Source: Leptasterias polaris (taxonomy: Eukaryota > Echinodermata > Asteroidea > Forcipulatida > Asteriidae). From it: a stretch of DNA of 64,000 bases. The stretch is from assembly GCA_037783415.1 (NCBI GenBank), contig JAZGTN010000052.1, positions 1,736,001-1,800,000 on the forward strand, written 5' to 3'. Position numbers and translations under genes: made by a program. Below, piece by piece: positions 1 through 9,105 of the stretch; position 1 is the first letter of the stretch, and the number at the start of each line of letters is the position of its first letter. The notes beneath the pieces were generated by a model. The model saw only the letters and a program-made list of their open reading frames with translations, did not search any database and was not told the origin of the DNA.

Positions 1-106
1 TCAAAGGGAATCCCTTCTCAAAATAGTTTATACTATCAACAGTGCTCCTCACCAAGTTTTTATGGTCATAAACCTTTTGAGCATTCACTAATCTATAACC
101 CTACCT
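1..106. mobile_element. TTAA MITE, end fragment
   Basis: Left-truncated by the window edge. It carries tttatactatcaacag and a terminal accctacct followed by TTAA at 107-110, as in the complete copies at 45692 and 36055. It lies in the intron before the first visible EGF exon. Confidence 0.6.
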
Positions 107-163
107 TTAAAAGCTCGTTAACTTTCGTTGTCATGGATTGTCGTTTTTTTCCTGACTTTGTAG

Positions 164-277
164 ATAGCAATGAGTGTGTCAGCATCCCGTGCCAGAATGG
201 AGGAGTGTGTACAGATCTGATTAATTCCTACAGGTGTACCTGTCTGGATGGGTTTACTGGTATCAACTGTGAAACAA
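164..277 (+). CDS. EGF domain exon 1 in window
   Basis: 114-bp phase 1-1 exon between acceptor tttgtag and donor gtgagt. It reads (D/N)[15 protein letters not shown] and on to FTGINCET: six cysteines and a calcium-binding type N-terminus. It is the first exon visible; the preceding exon is outside the window. Confidence 0.9.
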
Positions 278-3200
278 GTGAGTCATGTTACAAGGTTTAG
301 TAATTGTCACCCTTAAAGGTTCAGATTAGGGTAGAAGTGTATCCCAGTTGGAATGGTATCTTTGTCATTTTCATTGAGGGTTTTGAGATTTTGCACCTTT
401 GATACCCTCATCGGGAGAAGAAGGTTCTAATCAGGGTAGAATTATATCCCGATTGGGATAGTTTGTCATTGCCATTGAGGGCGTCTTGATTTTGGACCTT
501 TGATATTCTCATCTGGAGAATAAGGTTCCAATCAGGGTAGTAGTATATCCCAGTTGGAACAGTATTTTTGTGATTGTCACAAAGGGTCTCCTGATTTGGG
601 ACTGTTGTATTCTCATCAGGAGAAGAAGGTTCCAATCAGGATAGTAGTGTACCCCAATTGTGCTAGTTTGTCATTGCCACCTGATTTGGGACCTTTGATG
701 TCCTGTAAGAAGAATTGTACATAAATACAATGTCTTTTTCTCGACGGGATCTTCTCTCCCCATTCCATTTTTTTCTGAAAGTCCAGACATTTTTCTTGTA
801 CAAACCATGGGAGTATTGATTGGTTTTAATCAAGACTTCATAATTCCTACGGTTGGATTCCTGTGTCTTGAAACGCTTCTCATTTGTCCCTGTTTCCCTG
901 TCTCGTTTGTTTAGACACAAATGAGTGTAGCAGTGGTCCATGTGTCAACGGAGCCTGCCGGGATAACGTGGGCAGCTATTTTTGTGAGTGCTTCCCAGGA
1001 TACACCGGAGTCAACTGTGAAACTGGTGAGTTGTCAATCTTTTACTTATTTTCTACCGCGCTATGTGGCAGGGGTTCTCTCCCATGCCATGAGCGTTTTT
1101 CACTGGGCCGTCCGGTTCTCCTTGCTCCGGAAAAATCAAAATTTAGCTGTGCTCTGTGGTCAAGGAGGCTGACTGCCTAAAGTGCCTTGCATGCCTGTAG
1201 CCTAAACAAGGTGTAGCTGCAAGTAAGGATGATTAGCCTCCTAAATTATTATTAACTATTGTTATTATCAGATTGGTAAGTTATTATGTCACACCGCGGG
1301 TGAACCCCTTCTCTTTACGATAAGTGCACTTGGTTCTTTTTCGTGCATTACACAACACACAGGACCTACGGCTGTACGTCCCATCCGAAGGACGAAACAA
1401 TAATGGTTAAGTGTCTTGCTTAAGCACACAAGTGTCACGACCGGGACTCAAACCCAAACTCTGCTGATTAGAAACACCAGAGCTTGAGTCCGGTGCTCTT
1501 ACCTGCTCGGCCACGACACGCCAAATGAAGTTGCTGTTTTTTGTTTTTTTTTCTATTTTCATATTTTTAGAATTCAGTCAGGTATTTGTTTTTAATGTTA
1601 AAGTTCTATTTTGACTCTTCCACCAGACATCAACGATTGTGCTATTAACCCATGCCGCTTTGGTGGCACCTGTACGGATATGGTCAGCGACTACTCTTGC
1701 CAATGTGTGCCCGGATTCACTGGAGACAACTGTGAAACCAGTAAGACATCTTTCACTTCTAAACTTTGTAGCCTTGTCAAGTGTTATGTGAAATAATTTG
1801 GGGTTGAACAAATACAAATTGACTAGAGCGGGACTAGAACCTGCGACCTCTGGATTTACGTGCCGGCTCTCTACCAACTAATTTATCTAGCCCTAGTGTT
1901 GGTGGTCTCCCTGTTTTTTTAATATTTTTTTTCGGGGTGCCAGTTAAAAGCCATTTAACCTGTTACTGCCGTATAGCCAGGGATCAAGCCAATTTCATGG
2001 CTCTGCTTACTGTATAAGCAAAGAATCAGCGCTTACGGAAGCAGGGAATTCCGCGCTTACGTCAAGCATATTTCACGGGTTAGCATGGAACTTTTGCTTG
2101 TGCGCTTGCGTAGTCTACGTTACTAGGCATTCTACGCTTACACAGCTAGCGTAGAAATTCGGTGCTTTCTCGGTAAGCGGAGAATGGTGATTGCAAGCGC
2201 AGAACTCGGCGGTAAGCAGAGCCATGAAATTTGGCCTAGATGAGGAAGATATTTAGCAAGACTACTCCCCTCTAGATCAGTATGCTCTCCGGCTTGTGCC
2301 ACAAACTCCACAGGAGACTTCGGAGACTAAGTCAACAGTACACAAAGCCATAGCGGTTTCCACATAAAAGACTCTGCAAGTTCTCACGCATATCAAATAT
2401 GGAAACTTGGCCAGGAGTGCCCTCCTAGAAAGCAAAAAAAAGGCGCATCCCCTTGTGCCTCCCTAAAATTTTACCCTAGTCGCTGTTGTAGAACCATAGA
2501 AAACTAAAAACCGCTCTGCAAAATTGTGTGTGCTCAACATTTTTTTTTTTTTTTTTTAGCAGTTATCAATTTACATATCCGGTATCAATAATCCATTTCT
2601 CTTTCCACAGATATTGATGAGTGTGCTAGTCAACCTTGTCTGAACAGAGGACAGTGTATTGACGGTATCAACTTGTACACCTGCATTTGTGCCCAAGGGT
2701 TTGTGGGACTCAACTGCGACATCGGTAAGATCATTTCAAATTCATGAATTAATTTCTCTGATATATTACTTCCGTCAAAGTTTTAGAGTTAAAGCTGAGA
2801 GTTAAATGTTAAGAGAGAAAGGTTTAAATATTTTTAGATAACAAAGAATCTGAATATCCATGATTTTTTTGTTTTAAAAGAGTTCCCTGTTTGTACTTTC
2901 TCTTTTTGTTGTACAGATTTCGATGAGTGTCAGAGCAATCCATGCATAAACCAAGGTACATGTAACGATGGCGTCAACAGCTACACCTGCTCCTGTGTTG
3001 GAGGCTTCACTGGAACTGTTTGTGAAATCAGTAAGTGTGTTCTAACAGGATTTATCCAGACCTCGACTTAAAGCCCTGGCTTGGGCTCCAGGGCTCAAGG
3101 GCTTTTGGGCTCCATGGCTCTGTTTGTTGTTGAAGCACTCCCGCTCACAATGATTTTTAAAAAAGTAGTAAACTAAAAGTTTGTCCGGAGCCAATTAGCC

Positions 3201-6200
3201 GCATATTGGACGTGGTATATTATGAGCTACTTGAGCTGCTTATGCCCCAACCTCAAGGTTTTGAAAAACTAGAAAAGCTTCTGCTGTTGACGGCGTGTAT
3301 CAAAACGAAAATACTTTGAAATCATGTGTGGGATATCGCAAAACTTGAGTGATGATGTAATAGGGCTTTTTCGTGAATCTTTCTGAAAAGCACTGCAGAA
3401 GGGTATTTTCATTCAAGCTGGTCTTTAACAATTTACCAAGGTTGGTCGCTTATTTTCAAGGAAACCTGAATATATTGTTTCATTTTTTTCCCTCTCCCAG
3501 ACATCAATGAGTGTGCGAGTTCCCCATGTCGCAATGGCGGCAACTGCCAAGATCTGATCAACGCTTACCAGTGTCAATGTGCTCCCGGCTGGGGTGGAAG
3601 CATCTGCCACATCAGTGAGTAGCAATCAAGAATTTTGTTTAATTATGTATATTCAAAAGATAGTTGGGGAGAGATTTTATATGAATCTCACGCCAAACGT
3701 AAAAAAAAAAATTCTGGTCAAAGATTGTCTGAATTGTTAGGAGCCTCTTGATCCCCACAATAGTCTCAGAGAGAGAATTCCAAAGTCGGGTGTAGTATGG
3801 CGTGAAGGATCGCTGATGACTTGCAGTTGTGGATACCACCTGTCTGATTGTTATGAGATGATAATGTTCAGAGCTACGGGTCGATCTTGTGGGTTGATGG
3901 AAGCCATTCATAAAAATGTTGAAACTTAGCAATCCAATAGTGTTAATCAATATTTAAAAGAGTTAGTTCCAATAGAGAACTTGAGTCCGGTACACTGAGA
4001 CTGCTCGACAATTACACTCCAAATGTCATGACATGCCTTTAACTCTAGTTTTATTGAGATATAAAAATAAAAATTAAATTTTATAGGATTAGTTATTGGA
4101 TTTTTTTTTTTTTTTTTTTTACCTTTTAATAGGTATTGATAAATGCTTGAGTCAGCCATGCCAGAATGAGATGACATGCCTTTAACTCTAGTATTATTGA
4201 GATAGAAAATTATTATAAAGTTTGGGGTTTTTTTTTTCATCAGATTTTTAAATTGGCTGGTTTTATTGTTTTTCCTTTTCATAGACATTGATGAATGCTT
4301 GAGTCAGCCGTGCCGTAACGAGGGACGATGTCTGGACCAAGTGAATGGCTACATGTGCAGATGCGCTGCAGGCTTTACAGGAACAAACTGTGAAATCGGT
4401 AAGTTGGTTGTTTATTGTTTCTTTTTATTTCCAGAAGACGATCAAAGCATACTGATCAAAACCTCAAGTTGTTGCACCACAGGTTCTTTGCAAAACCAAC
4501 AAAATTCATCAACTTATTGCCCGCCTCATTCAAATGAATGCTCCGTTCATCAGCATACAACAGTCAGAAGGAGTAATTCAATTTCAACAGTTTAGCATTC
4601 ACTGGTCAAACAAGATCATTCAAATTTGTTAAGTTGCAAAGAGTCATTCAATTTCACAAAAGCCAGCAGCAGGAGGCTGGTCAACCATTCAATTTCATCA
4701 AGTGAAGAATGGTTAAATTATAGTCTTAATGTCTATAAATAACATAGAATGACTGAAACAAACCTGAATGAGAAGAATGAAATAATAATGTGTACACAAA
4801 AACGAAATTGAATGCAACAGTGGCATCCTCATGAAAATTTAATTAATTTTTGCTGAAATTGACCGAGAACCCCGATATTGAAGGTGATTTCATTGAATTT
4901 TGATGACAGAATTTTTTGATTTTACTGTTTTTTATTATAATTTTTATCTTCAGATATTAATGAATGTGAGAGCCAACCATGCAGGAATGGAGGCCAATGT
5001 GTCGACAGGATTAACGCTTATGAGTGCCAGTGCCCAACCAACTACGAAGGAATCAACTGTGAAATTTGTAAGTTTTTGTATTTGTATTTTATTTTTCTTG
5101 GCATGAAACCAAGAACATAGTGACCTTGTGCATTCCAGGTCATTTGCTGGCAGGCAAGATTCTACACTAATGACATCCATTTTGTTGTAGTTTCAACATA
5201 AATTTTAGTTTTGGGGTATTTCATTTAAGGGGGAAACAAATTTTTGTTTACTAGTATTGAGATTTACTCCTGTTCTTGGTAGCAAAAAGTGATAAAAGTT
5301 AATACAATTGTTTAAGGTTTTTTTTTCTATTGGCTTGTGTACGAATTACACCTGCAGAAAGTCCAGGCGCCTTAGACTCATTCTTAACCATATTTAGTCA
5401 CCATGCTTTATAACTTGCTATTGTAGTTTAGATGAGCAAAATTTTAAACCCTTTTTTCCGTGTGGTGATCTCATTTTCTTTAAAGTGACGCCGAGTTTAA
5501 GTTGTTTTCAATTGATATAATGATTTGGGGTTGAACAAAGAAAAATTTACCAGAGCGGGATTTGAACCAACCACCTCCAGATTAATGTGCCAGCGCTCTT
5601 TCAACTGAGCTAGCTATCTAGCCCTATGTTAGACCGCCAACATAGGGCTAGATAGCTCAGTTGGTAGAGCTTCGGCACGTTAAACTGGAAGTCATTGGTT
5701 CGAATTTCGCTCTAGTCAATTTTTCTTTGCTTTAACCCCAAATCATTTTTAAATTGTCCCAGTCAGTTTCCCTTGCAGTTTATTATTTCATTTGATTGAC
5801 GCACTGTTTGTACCCTCCTGGTAGCTCTTGACGCATGCATGAGTGGACCCTGTCAGAATGGTGGACGCTGTGAGAACCGTGGGGCTGACTTTGTCTGTTT
5901 CTGCTCAGCCGGATACACCGGAACCACTTGCCAATACGGTGAGGGACCAACCAACATTGTTCAACATTTTTAAGGTCTTGTTAAGACCCTTTCCCTCCAA
6001 CCCATAAATACAAGTACTACTAACATACCTTCCAACTGTTCAGATTTGATTGGAATTGTCCAGACTTTTGAGATTACAGGCCGCAAACAATGTTGAATTT
6101 TAAATATCTCCCTGATTGCAAGATGTAAATATTGGTAGCTCTTGTTATAGTCCAGTCAAGACCAGCCTCTAACCACCTCCACCCCCTGTCCACACAAAAA

Positions 6201-9105
6201 AATCCAAAATGTTAGCTTATTTTTTATTCTTCTGTAGTAATTTTTGTTTTATTTTCCTAGATCTCATTATTATCGCATACCACTGAATTCTTTGGGGTTT
6301 TTTTGGTTGATTATTTTATATATTTATTTATTTAATTTGTTTAATCTTGTAGAAATCAATGAGTGTTCCAGCCTTCCATGTCAGAATGGTGGTGTGTGCG
6401 TAGATGGCGTCATTAAATACACATGTAACTGCCCTGCTGGATACACTGGACTCAACTGCGAGACAGGTACTGAAACAGAAACATTAAGAACTCACTCTGC
6501 GACCGTGAAGTTAATAACGAGAAGTTCCCTCAATCCGTTAAGTGAAAGTAGTAGTCGCGGCCGATTTCCTACCTTCTGCCTAGGTAGTAGTTAATAAGCA
6601 GGACAGTTCTTTTCAGAACTGAGAAGTCTCCCGAATTACGAATAGTCTACTCCGCGGCAGTAGAATAAATATCAAGACAAGTTCTCAAAGAACACAATCT
6701 ACCTAGCAAGTAGATATACACATGGTGTTACCGCAAACCAAATATACATTGATACCTCACCATGCAATGCCTCAAATCCCAAATACTGATGTAATTATGA
6801 TTTTTGGGTTTTTATTTTTGTGCAGTGACCATCTGTGACCTTGAAGGTACATGGTATAATGACATCGGTGACACCGTCACGCTGACTAGGACTGCCTCTG
6901 GAATGCTGCTCGGTGAATTCAGATCAAAGGATGAGAGGGATCGCGGATATATGGGTAAGTCTTAAAGGTAGTGGACACTTTTGGTAATTACTCAAGAAAT
7001 ACACCACCATAAAAGCTTACTTGGTTATGAGCACCTGAGAGCTAATTGTGACAGTATAAAACATTGTGAGAAATGACTTCCCCAGAAGTAATGTAGTTTT
7101 TGAGAGGGAGGTTATTTCTCACTGAAATATTTGAACCTGAGAAAGGCTTCAGGCATGGAGTTTTTCTCAGGCATTTGAAAGCACACAGTTCTTTGCAACT
7201 TTTTTTTTTCTTTCATTATTTTCTTGCAACTTCAATGACCAATTGAGCCCAAATTTTCACAGGTTTGTTATTTTATGCATATGTTGGGATACACCAAGTG
7301 AGAATACTGGTCTTTGACAATTACAAAAAGTATATCCTGCCTTTTACAGGATGTGCACAACATTGGTAAGATAGAAAATATCAATGTTTGCTAGATTTCT
7401 TCTTAAGAGATGTTGAACAAAAATACAAAAATGTTTTCATGGATTAGCGGTCTTGTGCACAGACCCAAGTTCTGGTGGTCGAGTCTCACGGGTGTGGGTT
7501 TGGGTTCAGGTCGTATAGCACTTGTGTCCTTGAGCAAGATGCTTTACTATAACTGCTTCTCTTCACCCAGGGGTATAAATGGGTACCTGCGAAGGCAGAG
7601 GTTGATATTGTGTATGAAAAAGTCCTTGGAGTTGGAGTGCCACGGCAGCTCGGGGCCGCACACTCCCCAGGGAGCTGAGAAAGATTACAGGAATGTGATT
7701 GGCCCAATGACCAGTTTACTAATATAAAGCGCATTGATACGTTATTTTAAAATGTGCTATATGAGAACTAGTTTATCATCGTCTTGTGTAGAAATGTCTT
7801 TACAACTTAAATGCTTGTGCTTACTTTGTGTTTTCCAGTTTTTAGCTTTTTAATCATTGTCTTTTTTGCTGTTGTAGCTTTTTTATTACTGTTGGATTAT
7901 TTTGTTATGCGCTTGTGTACATTTTATGGAATGGGCGCGATATAAATCAATAAATTATTATTATTATTATTAAATTCTGTTTGATCTGTCATTTTTTCTA
8001 GTTCCTACCATCCTGGTTGGCTATGCTGCACAAAACATTCACTTCCCTGCCTTTGGGTTTACTGTCATTCGGAATAACGGTCAGATGGCAATGAGCTGGA
8101 CCGGTCAGTGTCAGTGGTGTGTGGATGCGGAGGTACTCATGACCAACTGGATCGAGATGGACATGGTCAACACATGTGAACTTGCCAAGCATGCCACAAG
8201 GTAAATACTATTTCACTTTTGAGTAATGAAACACCATCTCAGATAGCAATAATGGTTATTACACACCTCTTGCTAGTTCTGTATTCTAGTTGGTTGAAAT
8301 ATGATCATGTAGGGTTAACTAATATAGGCTAGTGCTTGAGATTTGCGCATTGTCAACTAGGCGCACATCAAGACAAGCGAGTAGACATGCTTTTGTGACC
8401 TCATTGCCAGTCCATTATGTATATACTAGTTATAAGTCTGCTGTTTGGAACCCTTTTCTTTTCTCTTTGACCTAAATTTCAGGATGAAATGTACATGATT
8501 TTTAGGCCAAACTTTAAATTCCATCAAAGTTATGAGCATATTCATAAGTTGCCAAGGATTGAAAAAAAATATATATTAAGAATTAATTTTTTATTTTGTG
8601 TAAAAATCTCCAAAAGTTAATACCACACAAAAATATTTCATTTTTCACATAATATCCCAGTTTTTAGCATAGTGTCAAGCAAATGAAAGGTTGTGGATTA
8701 TTTTTTGCAGATGCTTTTTTTACTGCATTTTATAAATTGCTGTTGCTGCTACTCTCTTACTGTTTGAATAACATGTAATGATTATTATGCATAAATTGTT
8801 AGAACTCCTTAACTGTATCGGCGATTGTTTTTAGTGCATATGTTTTAATGTATATTTCAATGTTTTTAGACAAGCAAAACCAAAATGCATTTCACAGTAT
8901 ATGGGTAAATGTATATGTGTGACAATAAAACATTGCAATTATACCTCAGGCCCTTTTGGATGGTAAACAGTTTGCAACAGCTAATTCTATTTTCTCAATC
9001 AAACAAACCGTAACTATTTTTGTTTTATTTTTTTATTTTTTCAGAACTGGCCACGATCACTGGACCAGATATGAACAGCAGCTCCAACCCTGCCGGCTCA
9101 ACTAA
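164..9105 (+). CDS. Fibropellin-like EGF-repeat protein with C-terminal avidin domain (3' part, 13 exons)
   Basis: Partial multi-exon gene; its 5' exons lie before the window. Exons seen: 164-277, 915-1025, 1627-1740, 2611-2724, 2917-3030, 3501-3614, 4285-4398, 4954-5067, 5825-5938, 6353-6466, 6826-6954, 8002-8200 and 9045-9105 (stop TAA 9103-9105). All junctions are GT-AG and the reading frame is continuous. The first ten exons each encode one EGF domain with six cysteines, most with the D-x-N/D-E-C calcium-binding start. The last three encode an avidin/streptavidin-like beta-barrel. EGF repeats ending in avidin is the known layout of sea urchin fibropellins, secreted proteins of the embryonic apical lamina, so an extracellular matrix role is inferred. 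The signal peptide and any CUB domain would be upstream and cannot be seen. Another EGF/avidin paralogue is possible, since these genes form a family. Confidence 0.93.
915..1025 (+). CDS. EGF domain exon 2
   Basis: 111-bp phase 1-1 exon, one codon shorter than all other EGF exons here. It starts after acceptor gtttag and ends before gtgagt. It begins [14 protein letters not shown] and ends GYTGVNCET. The missing residue lies between cysteines 2 and 3 (VNGAC instead of the usual xNGGxC spacing). Confidence 0.9.
1291..1526 (-). mobile_element. tRNA-derived SINE, intron 2
   Basis: On the minus strand it starts with a tRNA-like head: GTGGCCGAGCAGGTAAGAGC resembles a Leu/Ser tRNA A box, followed by a B box GGTTTGAGTCCCGG. 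The body matches the segments at 37687-37870 and 47580-47860 (gatgggacgt...aaaagaaccca...cacttatc...ggggttc). Shared heads and bodies at unlinked sites mark it as a retroposed element. Confidence 0.7.
1627..1740 (+). CDS. EGF domain exon 3
   Basis: 114-bp phase 1-1 exon; acceptor caccag, donor gtaaga. It begins [16 protein letters not shown] and ends FTGDNCET, with six cysteines and a calcium-binding type start. Confidence 0.9.
1795..1910 (-). mobile_element. Short tRNA-like SINE, intron 3
   Basis: The minus strand reads agaccaccaacactagggctagata, a degenerate A box, then B box AGGTTCTAGTCCCGC and a tail ending ttgttcaacccc. Same family as the pair at 5521-5745. Confidence 0.7.
1987..2236. 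mobile_element. MITE with GCCAATTTCATGG termini, intron 3
   Basis: About 250 bp with inverted ends of about 22 bp: gccaatttcatggctctgct at the left and agcagagccatgaaatttggc at the right. Internal sequence is rich in gcttac/gtaagc motifs in both orientations. No coding capacity. Confidence 0.75.
2611..2724 (+). CDS. EGF domain exon 4
   Basis: 114-bp phase 1-1 exon after a strong pyrimidine-rich acceptor (ctctttccacag); donor gtaaga. It begins [15 protein letters not shown] and ends FVGLNCDI. Confidence 0.9.
2917..3030 (+). CDS. EGF domain exon 5
   Basis: 114-bp phase 1-1 exon; acceptor gtacag, donor gtaagt. It begins [16 protein letters not shown] and ends FTGTVCEI. The intron before it is only 192 bp, the shortest in the visible gene. 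Confidence 0.9.
3501..3614 (+). CDS. EGF domain exon 6
   Basis: 114-bp phase 1-1 exon; acceptor ctctcccag, donor gtgagt. It begins [15 protein letters not shown] and ends WGGSICHI, a slightly divergent C-terminal loop (GWGGS in place of GFTGx). Confidence 0.9.
4028..4322 (+). repeat. Tandem duplication of intron end plus exon start (about 145 bp, two copies)
   Basis: Copy 1 (4028-4170) and copy 2 (4171-4322) each start atgacatgcctttaactc, run through a T-rich stretch and an acceptor-like ag, and end inside an EGF exon. Copy 2 leads into the intact exon at 4285. Copy 1 holds only the first 38 bp of that exon before the repeat restarts. The copies have diverged clearly, so the duplication is not recent. 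Confidence 0.8.
4133..4170 (+). pseudogene. Broken duplicate of EGF exon 7
   Basis: After an acceptor-like ttttaatag, 38 bp match the start of the exon at 4285 and read [12 protein letters not shown]. The match then breaks into duplicated intron sequence. Including it would hit a TAA stop a few codons on (MTCL then stop). The calcium-binding Glu is changed to Lys. It is a decayed exon remnant and not a working domain. Confidence 0.75.
4285..4398 (+). CDS. EGF domain exon 7
   Basis: 114-bp phase 1-1 exon; acceptor ttttcatag, donor gtaagt. It begins [15 protein letters not shown] and ends FTGTNCEI. It is the intact partner of the broken copy at 4133. Confidence 0.9.
4954..5067 (+). CDS. EGF domain exon 8
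   Basis: 114-bp phase 1-1 exon; acceptor tatcttcag, donor gtaagt. It begins [16 protein letters not shown] and ends YEGINCEI. Confidence 0.9.
5521..5630 (-). mobile_element. Short tRNA-like SINE, left arm of hairpin
   Basis: Minus-strand copy of the family at 1795. With the plus copy starting at 5631 it makes a near-perfect inverted repeat with an 8-bp spacer (agaccgcc, 5631-5638). On its minus strand a B box TGGTTCAAATCCCGC and a degenerate A box are visible. Confidence 0.75.
5631..5745 (+). mobile_element. Short tRNA-like SINE, right arm of hairpin
   Basis: The plus strand contains TAGCTCAGTTGGTAGAGC (A box) and GGTTCGAATTTCG (B box), then tail tttttctttgctttaacccc. It is not a functional tRNA: the acceptor stem does not pair well and the same unit is repeated elsewhere with a non-tRNA tail. 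Confidence 0.75.
5825..5938 (+). CDS. EGF domain exon 9 (divergent)
   Basis: 114-bp phase 1-1 exon; acceptor tggtag, donor gtgagg. It begins [16 protein letters not shown] and ends YTGTTCQY. It keeps six cysteines but lacks the N/D-E-C calcium-binding start of its neighbours (LDAC instead), so it is probably a non-calcium-binding EGF domain breaking the run. Confidence 0.88.
6353..6466 (+). CDS. EGF domain exon 10 (last EGF)
   Basis: 114-bp phase 1-1 exon; acceptor cttgtag, donor gtactg (weaker than the others). It begins [16 protein letters not shown] and ends YTGLNCET. It directly precedes the avidin exons. Confidence 0.9.
6680..6790 (+). repeat. Single unit related to the 68-bp satellite at 34.3 kb
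   Basis: Contains acatggtgttaccgcaaacc and caccatgcaatgcctcaaatcccaaatact, matching parts of the tandem unit at 34311-34830 and the closing motif (gatcccaaatatt) of that array. Confidence 0.55.
6826..6954 (+). CDS. Avidin-like domain, exon 1 of 3
   Basis: 129-bp phase 1-1 exon; acceptor tttgtgcag, donor gtaagt. It reads [19 protein letters not shown], matching the first two avidin strands (avidin CSLTGKWTNDLGS). The Cys, the Trp and the Asn of the biotin loop are kept; the following Ser is Asp. Confidence 0.9.
6966..7342. mobile_element. TTAA MITE, subfamily A, intron 11
   Basis: 377 bp between TTAA (6962-6965) and TTTA (7343-7346). The ends are aggtagtggacacttttgg and its imperfect inverse ending tatatcctgcct. 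It starts 11 bases after the end of exon 11, leaving the donor gtaagt intact. Non-coding. Confidence 0.8.
7440..7975 (+). mobile_element. SINE-like retroposon with (ATT)n tail, intron 11
   Basis: Contains the common deuterostome SINE-type core ccttgagcaagatgctttac and a cacccaggggtataaatggg segment, a 3' part gggcgcgatataaatcaata, and ends in an (ATT)n tail at about 7954-7972. The 105-codon open frame inside it is incidental. Confidence 0.55.
8002..8200 (+). CDS. Avidin-like domain, exon 2 of 3
   Basis: 199-bp exon, phase 1 in and phase 2 out; acceptor ttttctag, donor gtaaat. It contains [14 protein letters not shown] and EVLMTNW, which align without gaps to avidin QPTFGFTV, FTGQC and EVLKTMW. 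Several biotin-contact residues differ (see findings). Extra cysteines (CQWC, NTC) suggest disulphides that chicken avidin lacks. Confidence 0.9.
9045..9105 (+). CDS. Avidin-like domain, exon 3 of 3 with stop
   Basis: Terminal coding exon after acceptor ttttttcag. It completes [15 protein letters not shown], the last strand of the avidin fold (avidin ATRVGINIFTR), then QPCRLN and TAA at 9103-9105. Confidence 0.88.

Noticed and set aside
921..1172. Alternative-frame open reading over EGF exon 2
   Set aside because: Shadow of the EGF exon in another frame; it ignores the clear splice sites at 914/915 and 1025/1026.
5648..5715. Possible functional tRNA gene (A and B boxes present)
   Set aside because: Acceptor stem pairs poorly and the unit is repeated with a non-tRNA tail at 1795, 5521 and 12017, so it is a SINE head.
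7410..7727. 105-codon open frame in intron 11
   Set aside because: Lies within a SINE-like retroposon; open frames on both strands with no protein likeness.
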